From the NCBI RefSeq assembly GCF_000821085.1, contig NZ_CCXR01000001.1, forward strand, positions 1,323,001 to 1,387,000: a stretch of DNA of 64,000 bases. Reading direction: 5' to 3'. The stretch comes from Bacillus sp. B-jedd (GTDB taxonomy: Bacteria > Bacillota > Bacilli > Bacillales > Cytobacillaceae). Position numbers and translations under genes: made by a program. Below are positions 7,729 to 14,916 of the stretch, piece by piece; within the stretch, counting starts at the first letter, position 1; each line of letters begins with the position of its first letter. The notes beneath the pieces were generated by a model, which was given only the letters and a program-made list of their open reading frames with translations, was not told where the DNA came from and did not search any database.

Positions 7729-8405
7729 TGGGTGGCATATGGTTGATCATTTTAGTTGTTGGAGGGGCAGTATTCCTTTCAAAGTCAGGCAAAATCAGAT
7801 TAGGCAACCCGAAGGTGACGCACTGGCTGTTGCTTTGTTACATTGGCATCCTGCTCGCTGCAAATTTGGCATCACCGTTAATGAAAGAGGAAAAAGCTGG
7901 CGGCGGACGTGTATCCATGCGGGATATTGAACGGGAAAATTCAGATTTTTACCAAAAAATATATGAAGGCAAACAAGAGCAAATCGATGAAAAATACCTT
8001 TATAAGAAGGATACGATCAAGGATTTGTCATTTGATAAACTGAACTTAACGACGGAGGCTGAATTCGGGCCGCAAATCATCGTCGAGCGGGACAGCAGTT
8101 TAAAGAATCAAATTGAAATCTACAGTTATCGTAATCCACTTTTCATCGACGGATTTGATTTTACGGAAAAAATAAAAGCATTGGGGTATCAGATTAAAGG
8201 AAACAATTTGGAAATATCTCCTGAAGAGGTAAAAGTTGATATCGGAATCTTAAGCAACAGCTTTACCTCGAGACAATTTACGGGCGAGAAAATAAACGAC
8301 CATATGATTCAGGGGGGCGATTCCATGATATACATGAAAATCCCTGATTCGTTAAGCCTCCAAACCAAAGGCCAAATTAGCTTTGTGGAAGTAGAAAAAA
8401 AATAA
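7728..8405 (+). CDS. Membrane-anchored protein of the YtrA-like operon, function unknown
   Basis: 225 aa. The ATG at 7728 shares one base with the preceding stop and follows GAGGTGAGG. Two N-terminal hydrophobic segments (IWLIILVVGGAVFL and WLLLCYIGILLAANLA) are followed by a ~170-aa hydrophilic domain rich in Lys/Asp/Glu. I do not recognise the domain. The close coupling (TAATG) and shared transcript argue for an accessory role to the ABC pair. A hairpin at 8422-8454 ends the operon. Confidence 0.7.
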   Translation: MGGIWLIILVVGGAVFLSKSGKIRLGNPKVTHWLLLCYIGILLAANLASPLMKEEKAGGGRVSMRDIERENSDFYQKIYEGKQEQIDEKYLYKKDTIKDLSFDKLNLTTEAEFGPQIIVERDSSLKNQIEIYSYRNPLFIDGFDFTEKIKALGYQIKGNNLEISPEEVKVDIGILSNSFTSRQFTGEKINDHMIQGGDSMIYMKIPDSLSLQTKGQISFVEVEKK

Positions 8406-8421
8406 GCATTATTATCTTTGC

Positions 8422-8454
8422 GGGCCAGCCTCATTATCCAGGGCTGGTCTTTTG
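8422..8454 (+). terminator. Terminator of the YtrA-like operon
   Basis: GCCAGCC (8424-8430) pairs with GGCTGGT (8442-8448), followed by a short T-rich tail. Moderate strength. The remainder of 8455-8900 holds no credible gene; short open frames there lack ribosome-binding sites and the base composition is very AT-rich. Confidence 0.6.
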
Positions 8455-8903
8455 TAATGTGTTTTTTTCCAATTTCACCCGCCAATCTGAATGTTGACAA
8501 GTTGAACAGAAAAGATGAAGAAGGTTTTCAACACTTTTATTGAATGATCCACCCGGCATTTCTGTTTTTTAGAATGAACCTAGTTTTTGTCTGCAGGTTT
8601 TGTTCCCTTTTTAAATGGGAAAACCAGGACAGACAGCAAAAAATAGGGAAGTTCCATAAATGGAGCCACCTAGAAGATTTGCAATTTTTATATTCCCCCT
8701 GCTTGAAGCTGGGGGTTGATTTATGAAAACTGTGAAGGAAAGCACTTATACAAAAAAATTACATATTTTCAGAACTAGGGAAAGACTCAGAGCAAAGGAA
8801 AAATTATGAATATAATCATTATTTCAAAAAAACTTATTTTTTTACTAAAGTATTTGAATTAGCTGATTAATACAATATTTTTGCAATTTGCCAAAAATAG
8901 TTT

Positions 8904-8933
8904 TTGACAAAATTCCACTGAAAAAAGTATTAT
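8904..8933 (+). promoter_or_regulatory. Promoter of dtpT
   Basis: TTGACA (8904-8909), an 18-nt spacer, TATTAT (8928-8933). The gene's ribosome-binding site GAGGAGG follows ~10 nt downstream. Confidence 0.6.
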
Positions 8934-8959
8934 AGAATAACATAGAGGAGGCTAACAAC

Positions 8960-10450
8960 ATGTCAAACTATAATAGGCAGAAAATTGTGGATAGTGTTCC
9001 CCAAACAGGTTTCTTTGGCCATCCTAAGGGGCTTTTCACTCTTTTCTTCACAGAGTTTTGGGAGAGGTTCTCATATTATGGAATGAGGGCGATCCTGGTT
9101 TATTATATGTACTACGAAGTGTCCAAAGGCGGTCTTGGGCTTGACCAAAAAACCGCTCTTGCTATCATGTCCATTTACGGATCTCTTGTTTATATGTCCG
9201 GGATTATTGGCGGCTGGCTCGCCGACCGGGTTTTCGGAACCGCGAAAGCCGTTTTCTTCGGCGGGATATTAATCATGTTCGGGCACATCGCGCTTGCGAT
9301 TCCCGGAAATGTTACATTTTTCTTTGTTTCGATGGTACTTATTGTTATCGGTACTGGTTTGCTGAAGCCGAACGTTTCGTCCGTGGTTGGTGAAATATAC
9401 AGCGAAACCGATGCACGCCGTGATTCCGGTTTTAGTATTTTCTATATGGGAATCAACCTGGGTGCATTCATTTCCCCGTTGATTGTCGGTTCTGTCATGA
9501 AAACAAGCTTCCACCTCGGATTCGGTATTGCCGCTGTCGGGATGTTCTTCGGGCTTCTGTTGTTCGTTTTGACAAAGAAGAAGAACCTTGGACTTGCCGG
9601 CACGCATATCGCAAATCCGCTGTCACCGGCTGAAAAGAAGAAAACGGCAATTATTTTTGGCGTTGCAATTCTGATCATTGGCGGTCTAGTTGCGGTTGCA
9701 ATCCCAGCCGGGTTGCTTACATTCCAAAGCTTCATTACGTTGGTTGGAATTCTCGGGATCCTGATTCCGACTTCCTATTTCATCGTCATGTACCGCAGCC
9801 CTCAAACAACGGATACTGAACGGTCACGCCTGATTGCTTACATTCCGCTGTTCATCGCTTCTGTCATGTTCTGGGCAATTCAAGAGCAGGGCTCAACCAT
9901 TCTTGCGAACTTTGCGGATAAACGGACACAATTGAATTTTGCCGGCATCCATATCTCGCCAGCCTGGTTCCAGTCGTTGAACCCATTATTCATTATTACT
10001 CTGGCACCGGTTTTCGCCTGGATGTGGGTGAAGCTAGGGAAGCGCCAGCCGAGCATTCCACAGAAGTTCTCACTCGGATTGCTGTTCGCCGGTTTGTCCT
10101 TCTTGGTCATCCTGCTGCCTGCATACTTCGGCGGAGCGGATGCGCTTGTTAATCCGCTTTGGCTTGTCCTTAGTTACCTGATTGTTGTTCTTGGTGAACT
10201 GTGCCTGTCGCCGGTAGGTCTTTCAGCAACGACTAAGCTTGCCCCTGCGGCATTCTCCGCCCAGACGATGAGCCTCTGGTTCCTGTCCAACGCGGCTGCC
10301 CAGGCATTAAATGCCCTTGTCGTCAAATTTTACTCCGCAGAGAATGAAATGTTCTACTTCGGAATTATCGGAGGCGCTTCGATTGTTTTGAGTATCGTCC
10401 TTTTCATTCTGGCTCCGAAAATTGAAGGATTTATGAAGGGTATTCGATAA
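8960..10450 (+). CDS. dtpT: Proton-dependent di-/tripeptide transporter, POT family
   Basis: 496 aa. The POT/PTR signature is clear: the ExxERF motif in TEFWERFSYYGMRAILVYYM (residues ~30-50) that couples protons, and the second signature in FSIFYMGINLGAFISPLIVG. There are 12-14 membrane helices throughout. It matches DtpT/YclF in length. It imports short peptides with H+ across the cytoplasmic membrane. The start follows GAGGAGG. Monocistronic: its own promoter lies upstream and a very strong terminator follows the stop. Confidence 0.93.
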   Translation: MSNYNRQKIVDSVPQTGFFGHPKGLFTLFFTEFWERFSYYGMRAILVYYMYYEVSKGGLGLDQKTALAIMSIYGSLVYMSGIIGGWLADRVFGTAKAVFFGGILIMFGHIALAIPGNVTFFFVSMVLIVIGTGLLKPNVSSVVGEIYSETDARRDSGFSIFYMGINLGAFISPLIVGSVMKTSFHLGFGIAAVGMFFGLLLFVLTKKKNLGLAGTHIANPLSPAEKKKTAIIFGVAILIIGGLVAVAIPAGLLTFQSFITLVGILGILIPTSYFIVMYRSPQTTDTERSRLIAYIPLFIASVMFWAIQEQGSTILANFADKRTQLNFAGIHISPAWFQSLNPLFIITLAPVFAWMWVKLGKRQPSIPQKFSLGLLFAGLSFLVILLPAYFGGADALVNPLWLVLSYLIVVLGELCLSPVGLSATTKLAPAAFSAQTMSLWFLSNAAAQALNALVVKFYSAENEMFYFGIIGGASIVLSIVLFILAPKIEGFMKGIR

Positions 10451-10452
10451 TT

Positions 10453-10500
10453 AGACAAAACCCCCTGCCACAGTAAATAAGTGGCAGGGGGTTTTTGTCT
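10453..10500. terminator. Strong bidirectional terminator after dtpT
   Basis: A stem of ~18 bp: ACAAAACCCCCTGCCAC pairs with GTGGCAGGGGGTTTTTGT across a 9-nt loop. T-runs on both strands also let it end the convergent OsmC operon. Confidence 0.92.
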
Positions 10501-10525
10501 AACCGCAAGGGGAAGCTTTTGCTTG

Positions 10526-10984
10526 TTATATTTTCTGTAGTTTCTCAGCCGCAATCCAATGGTTTTCAATTGGTATGCCGGCGTCTTTGATTGTCCTGAA
10601 AACAGGGCAGCGGCTGTCGACGGCTTTTTGCAATTGAGCAATCCTTTCTTCTGATTCGGAAGTTTCGAGAGAAGCACGTACAATGACTTCCTGAAAATAT
10701 GGTTTTACCCCAGGGTCTCCCATCAAACCCGCCAAATCAAGGTTTCCGGTCACTTCAAAAGAAATGCCCTTTAAATGGAAATCCATTTCTTTTGCGATGA
10801 TTTGTGCCATAACGTTCTCGCAGGCGATAAGCGAGGAAAGAAAAGCGGATAGGGGATCGATGGCGGAGTCTTTACCGCCAAATGATTCAGGCTCGTCAAT
10901 AGCAATCGTGTGTTTTCCTGCTGTTACATCAACGCGCATACCAGTTCCAATACCATCGACTTTAAAGTTCATGACTTGTCCCAT
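10526..10984 (-). CDS. OsmC/Ohr-family protein
   Basis: 152 aa. OsmC fold with both signature cysteines: one in LIACENVMA (middle helix) and one in DSRCPVFRT. In Ohr and OsmC these two reduce organic hydroperoxides through a disulfide. The N-terminal beta sheet (GTGMRVDVTAGKHTIAIDEP) and the helix Asp-Pro-Leu-Ser-Ala-Phe-Leu are typical. The ATG at 10984 follows AAGGTGG. It is the last gene of a five-gene minus-strand operon with MetE-core, TusA-OsmC, DsrE and TusA proteins, so the substrate may be a sulfur species rather than a peroxide (inference). Confidence 0.85.
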   Translation of the reverse strand: MGQVMNFKVDGIGTGMRVDVTAGKHTIAIDEPESFGGKDSAIDPLSAFLSSLIACENVMAQIIAKEMDFHLKGISFEVTGNLDLAGLMGDPGVKPYFQEVIVRASLETSESEERIAQLQKAVDSRCPVFRTIKDAGIPIENHWIAAEKLQKI

Positions 10985-11001
10985 CTAAAGACCACCTTTT
11001 C

Positions 11002-12177
11002 TTATTTGGTTGTATTAGCATTTTCTCGAAGCCTGCGGGCTGCTTCCACCATTACGGTCAATTTTCTAAAAGCGATATCGTCACTATTCATCGGCCGCTG
11101 GGCGAATGTGCCAAACCCGCAGTCCGGGTTCAAAAAGATTTTTTCATCCGGCATGTACTTTCTTGCTTCTTCAACACGCGCTATGATCGATTCGGCGTTT
11201 TCAACCTCTTCAGTTCGTGGATTTACAATACCTAAACCAAGTTCCTTATTGCCAAACTCACTGATTGCATCCAATTCACCCGCCCTCGGTGTCGCATATT
11301 CAAGAATAAGCTGGTCAACATTCACTCTTGATATATACGGAACCAATGGATAATACGGTCCACGGAGCAGGACTTGTTCCTGTGTGCTCCAGTTGCCGCG
11401 GCATATGTGAATGCCAATTCTTGTCCCTTTCCCAAGCATGCCTTTTGTAACCTGATTCATTAATCCAAGAGCGAATTCGATTTCCTCTTCCGCATCTGCT
11501 TTCGCTGTCAAAGCACCGCACATGAACGTCCGGTTGGCATTTTTTTGCGTAAAGACAAGCTCAGTCAGAACAGGTTCATCAAATTGGACAAACTCCACCC
11601 CAGCCGCAATCAAGTCATCAAGCTCTTCACGCAGTATCTTGATGATGTCCTCGGCCAAATCCTCCTTAGTTGGATAGGCTTCTTTAGACAGGCCTTCGAC
11701 CCACATTGCCCTTGTGAGCAAATATGGGCCTGGCAAGGCAACCTTTACGGCTTTATCGGTATGCTTTTTCAAAAAAAGAAAATCATCCAGGGCAAGCGGT
11801 TTCTTCCGAGTGATCTTGCCGGTAGCGGCTGGGTTTGACATAGAAAAAGCAGGAACATCCAATGTTCCGAGAATTTCTTCGAAACTGGCTTTATCTTCTA
11901 CATAATCAAGCAGTTCAGACACTGTTAGCATTCTGACATTGTCCAGATGATCAGCGACAAACGAGATGAAATTGTCGCGGCGCTGCTCACCGTCCGATAC
12001 GATATCCACTCCGGCTTCTTCCTGCCATTTCAGGCAGTTAAGGATAGCCTGGTCTGTTACTTCCTTGAATTCTTCTTCGGAGATTCTTCCGGCCCGTTTA
12101 TCGCGCATCGCCTTTTTTACCTCGTCGGATCTTGGCCAGCTGCCTATGACAGTGACCGGAAACTTTGGCAAAACCAT
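11002..12177 (-). CDS. MetE-core (cobalamin-independent methionine synthase C-terminal type) protein
   Basis: 391 aa, corresponding only to the catalytic half of MetE (N-terminal motif VTVIGSWPRS). Likely zinc ligands are present: His and Cys in GIHICRGN, Glu in LILEYATPR, Cys in LNPDCGFGT. Known: stand-alone MetE cores include folate-independent methionine synthases and B. subtilis YxjG/YxjH, which move methyl groups to a thiol. Seen context: it sits in one operon with TusA-like, DsrE-like and OsmC proteins, not with other methionine genes, and no S-box leader is visible. The thiol acceptor and methyl donor are therefore open. The start follows GGGAGG. Confidence 0.88.
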   Translation of the reverse strand: MVLPKFPVTVIGSWPRSDEVKKAMRDKRAGRISEEEFKEVTDQAILNCLKWQEEAGVDIVSDGEQRRDNFISFVADHLDNVRMLTVSELLDYVEDKASFEEILGTLDVPAFSMSNPAATGKITRKKPLALDDFLFLKKHTDKAVKVALPGPYLLTRAMWVEGLSKEAYPTKEDLAEDIIKILREELDDLIAAGVEFVQFDEPVLTELVFTQKNANRTFMCGALTAKADAEEEIEFALGLMNQVTKGMLGKGTRIGIHICRGNWSTQEQVLLRGPYYPLVPYISRVNVDQLILEYATPRAGELDAISEFGNKELGLGIVNPRTEEVENAESIIARVEEARKYMPDEKIFLNPDCGFGTFAQRPMNSDDIAFRKLTVMVEAARRLRENANTTK

Positions 12178-12232
12178 CTGTTTTCCTCCCTGCTAATAAC
12201 CGTGGTTGCATTACTAGGGTTCTCTTTTTCTT

Positions 12233-12946
12233 TTAAAATACGATACTCAGGTTAATTTCAATATCAACTGACTGTTTCAAGGTTTGGTAAACTGGCGAAC
12301 GTTTCAGGGTATTGTCCCATACTTCTTTCAGAACTACCTCTTCCTCAGGCGAGGAAAGATAAAAAGTCCCAGTGATGGAGCCAAGTTTCGGACTGCCATC
12401 ATCTTCAATTTCCATATGGTAAAGGACATTATCGAGCCCGCCTTTTAAGGATAGTTCTAGATTATCAATTACAAGATTCCTCCGTGATGCTTGGGCTTTA
12501 AAGCCGACAGCAAGGCATGATGCAAGGGAGGCGAGGAGAAAATCAACCGCGCTAGGCGCATTTACTTTCGGGCTGAAGTCAGCAGGCTGGCCTGCCATGA
12601 ATGTATGGTTCCTCGTAAAGACCTTCGCAGAGAGATCTTTTTCGCCCCTTGCACGGACACTCCATTTATATCCTTTAGCTGCTTGCAAATCGGCTTTTAG
12701 ATTCTCTTGGGAAGTTCCCTTTTGAATAAAATAACGGCTTGTGTTGTCACCAGGTTGTGAGCCGAGAAAAATATGGTCCACCATCCGGCACCAAGCTGGG
12801 AGATCATCGGCGACTGTTCTTTCTCTGCTTCTCACCTCGAGAATTTCTCCAGCGGCAAGCGGGTCGATGGCTTTCTTAATGATTAGCAGGAGACCCGAAC
12901 CGCAATCAAGGTCGCCGCCGTCACACACTGCATGTGGGTTTACCAT
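12233..12946 (-). CDS. TusA-like / OsmC fusion protein
   Basis: 237 aa. Residues ~1-75 are a TusA-like fold (DLDCGSGLLLIIKKAI), but the usual Cys-Pro-x-Pro is replaced by Cys-Gly-Ser-Gly. A second Cys sits in DLPAWCRMVDH, a pattern shared with the stand-alone TusA-like gene of this operon. Residues ~95-237 are OsmC: SLASCLAVGF keeps the first Cys, but the second is lost (LKRSPVYQT has Ser where OsmC proteins have Cys). The fusion therefore cannot run the classical OsmC two-cysteine cycle. Inferred role: passing persulfide sulfur between carrier and OsmC domain. The ribosome-binding site is weak. Confidence 0.85.
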   Translation of the reverse strand: MVNPHAVCDGGDLDCGSGLLLIIKKAIDPLAAGEILEVRSRERTVADDLPAWCRMVDHIFLGSQPGDNTSRYFIQKGTSQENLKADLQAAKGYKWSVRARGEKDLSAKVFTRNHTFMAGQPADFSPKVNAPSAVDFLLASLASCLAVGFKAQASRRNLVIDNLELSLKGGLDNVLYHMEIEDDGSPKLGSITGTFYLSSPEEEVVLKEVWDNTLKRSPVYQTLKQSVDIEINLSIVF

Positions 12947-12961
12947 TCTACGATCACCAGC

Positions 12962-13324
12962 TTAATAAGTAATGGAAGCCGCGCCAAGGCTTAGGAACTC
13001 AACAAGCTTTGCTCCGCCTACAATGATTGCGCCATCAACCAGATTTTCTTCACTTAGATTTCTTTTCTTAAAACATGGGCTGCATACCCAAAGCGTGCCC
13101 CCGGCCTCTATGAAATTTTCCATCAGCTGCTTTAAAGGAGCAAACCCTTCTTCATTAATATCATCCGCGTACCCTTTGGATGCAAGATAGGCTCCTTCAA
13201 CATTCAGGAATACGACTGATTCCTGTCCGGATGCTACAGCGGCATTTGCGACGACGAAACCAACCGTAGCCTTATCCGGATCATTTTTTGCACATGTCAA
13301 ACTTACTAGAAATTTTCCTGCCAT
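12962..13324 (-). CDS. DsrE-family sulfur-relay protein
   Basis: 120 aa. DsrE/YchN fold with an alternating beta-alpha pattern (AGKFLVSLTCAKNDPDKATV) and a central Cys pair in WVCSPCFKKR, the position of the sulfur-carrying Cys in DsrE/TusD-like proteins. The start at 13324 follows GGAGGA at 8 nt; an upstream in-frame start at 13345 lies before that site. It is located between the TusA-like gene and the TusA-OsmC fusion, the usual DsrE-TusA partnership in sulfur trafficking. Cytosolic. Confidence 0.85.
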   Translation of the reverse strand: MAGKFLVSLTCAKNDPDKATVGFVVANAAVASGQESVVFLNVEGAYLASKGYADDINEEGFAPLKQLMENFIEAGGTLWVCSPCFKKRNLSEENLVDGAIIVGGAKLVEFLSLGAASITY

Positions 13325-13357
13325 TTTAAATTCCTCCACTCGCATGAAATGATTTTT

Positions 13358-13597
13358 TTACGATTTTTTAATAAAGTAGTAGCTTATTTTGCCATCATCA
13401 CGCCGGCCAAGGAGGCGATGCTTCTGCAAGCGGCACCACGCGGGAAGATCCTCCCTCGCTCCGGGATCGTAGGAAATAACTTCAATGATCTGCCCGCTTT
13501 TCATTTTTCTCATCGTTAAAAACAGGTTCATAATCAGTTCGCCACATCCTGTGGGTCCCGCGTCATATGATAAATCGGGCTTAAATTCGCTTTCCAT
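13358..13597 (-). CDS. TusA-like sulfur carrier
   Basis: 79 aa. TusA fold: beta strand, helix after GPTGCGELIMNLFLTMRKM, second strand (GQIIEVISYDPGAREDLPAW) and a helix-strand end. The active Cys is present, but Cys-Pro-x-Pro is replaced by Cys-Gly-Glu-Leu. A second Cys in DLPAWCRLQKH matches the fusion protein downstream. First gene of the operon; ribosome-binding site GGAGGAAAGG. A TATAAT-like -10 for the minus strand lies at 13646-13651 without a clear -35. Confidence 0.83.
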   Translation of the reverse strand: MESEFKPDLSYDAGPTGCGELIMNLFLTMRKMKSGQIIEVISYDPGAREDLPAWCRLQKHRLLGRRDDGKISYYFIKKS

Positions 13598-13851
13598 TTC
13601 CTTTCCTCCTTGTTCGATTTATTGGCGGCTTGATGCGTCACTTTCATTATAGGAAAAGGAGATAGTTGGATAAATTCAATTATTAAGTAGCAAAAACGTT
13701 GATTAATCGATTTTCTCGATAATGCCTATACTTATGGCAAAATAGTGAACGGTTTTTGAAGAATCATTGCTTTTGTAACAAAGATTGACGAGTTCATAGA
13801 CTAATATTTGAAAAACAACATGTTTTGCTGCAATTTTTGACAAACGATAAA

Positions 13852-13873
13852 TTATGACAATTCATTGTCGTAA
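13852..13873. promoter_or_regulatory. Candidate operator between the sulfur operon and the L,D-transpeptidase
   Basis: Inner arms GACAAT (13856-13861) and ATTGTC (13864-13869) are perfect, around TC. TTA and TAA pair at the outer ends, giving a 22-bp near-palindrome. It lies in the 433-bp divergent gap. Which gene it serves and by which regulator cannot be told. The rest of the gap (13598-14030) is AT-rich and holds no gene. Confidence 0.4.
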
Positions 13874-14030
13874 AAAACAGATTGAAATAATTACCATCAA
13901 AGTGAAATCTATGTAACTATTAATGTAAAGATTAGTCTAATATGGCGAAGAGACAATTACAGAAAGTGCAGGCAATAATTTACTGCAACTGCATATGATG
14001 AACTGCCTGATCACAAAAGGGGGACATTAA

Positions 14031-14780
14031 GTGAAGAAGATATTCATTTGCTTGTTGCTGTTTGTTTCCATGGTACTGTTTGAAGCGCCAGCCATGGCGG
14101 CCAGCGGGGAATTCATAATTATTAATAAGTCGACGAATCAGCTGGCTTACTATGATAACAGCAAGTTAGTGAAAGTTTTTAGGGTAGGGACAGGACGGAA
14201 GGCCTCCTATACACCGGAGGGCAAATTCAAAATTGTTAATAAAATTGTCAACCGCCCTTATTACAAAGATAAGATTCCAGGAGGCAGCCCGAAAAATCCG
14301 CTCGGCAACAGGTGGCTTGGCCTGAATGCCAATGGAACATGGGGAACCACTTATGCAATCCACGGTAACAGCAACCCGAAATCGATTGGCGGGTATGTGA
14401 GCGGCGGATGCATTCGGATGTATAATGATGAAGTCCAGTGGCTGTATTCCCAGGTCGAGGTCAATACGCCAGTTATTATCACTTCCTCAAAAAAATCATT
14501 CAATGCGATAGCTTCGGCTAATGGATATAAGGTAACAGGGTCGGCTGTGCCGGCTGCAGGCATACCGTCTTCCTCAGTTGTTCTGAAAAAAGGAAGCAAG
14601 GGGCCAGCGGTCAAGGAGCTCCAACGCGCCCTTACGAGCAAGGGATACAGCACGAATGGCATTGACGGTGTTTTCGGGCCTGGCACCGAAGCAGCCGTAA
14701 AACGGTTCCAGAAAGCGAAAAAGCTCCAAGCTGACGGAGTAGTCGGTCCTGCAACTAAAAAGGCGCTAGGAATAAGGTGA
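14031..14780 (+). CDS. Secreted L,D-transpeptidase (YkuD) with C-terminal peptidoglycan-binding domain
   Basis: 249 aa from GTG 14031 (ribosome-binding site AAGGGGGAC). The signal peptide is KKIFICLLLFVSMVLFEAPAMA. The YkuD domain spans ~25-150, with the catalytic His in YAIHGNSNPKSIG and the Cys in YVSGGCIRMYNDE. A linker follows, then a PG_binding_1 repeat from ~185 (GSKGPAVKELQRALTSKGY). It forms 3-3 cross-links or attaches proteins to peptidoglycan outside the cell; the B. subtilis relative YkuD is a spore-wall enzyme. Monocistronic, with a terminator at 14802. Confidence 0.92.
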   Translation: MKKIFICLLLFVSMVLFEAPAMAASGEFIIINKSTNQLAYYDNSKLVKVFRVGTGRKASYTPEGKFKIVNKIVNRPYYKDKIPGGSPKNPLGNRWLGLNANGTWGTTYAIHGNSNPKSIGGYVSGGCIRMYNDEVQWLYSQVEVNTPVIITSSKKSFNAIASANGYKVTGSAVPAAGIPSSSVVLKKGSKGPAVKELQRALTSKGYSTNGIDGVFGPGTEAAVKRFQKAKKLQADGVVGPATKKALGIR

Positions 14781-14801
14781 ATAGGCGAAATAACAGAAAG
14801 C

Positions 14802-14853
14802 TTGGCCAAAAGGCCGTCGATGACGGCTTAATAGGCCGGCTTTTTCTTTTTGA
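14802..14853 (+). terminator. Terminator after the L,D-transpeptidase
   Basis: GCCGTC-GAT-GACGGC (14813-14827) is nested in the longer GGCC pairing of the flanks, followed by TTTTTCTTTTT. Confidence 0.75.
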
Positions 14854-14916
14854 AACGTTTGGGTTGAGGAATCCGTCTAATTAAAAAGGGAAAATACTCC
14901 AATCAGGAGGGTCGGT

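Noticed and set aside
8544..8726. 60-codon open frame upstream of dtpT
   Set aside because: No ribosome-binding site, composition unlike a protein, and located in an AT-rich spacer.
8763..8781. CodY-like sequence (ATTTTCAGAAC) upstream of dtpT
   Set aside because: About five mismatches to the 15-bp consensus and ~140 bp upstream of the promoter; not better than chance.
13912..13929. WalR-like pair TGTAAC / TGTAAA before the L,D-transpeptidase gene
   Set aside because: The halves are 6 nt apart, not 5, so they are off the helical phase required by the consensus.
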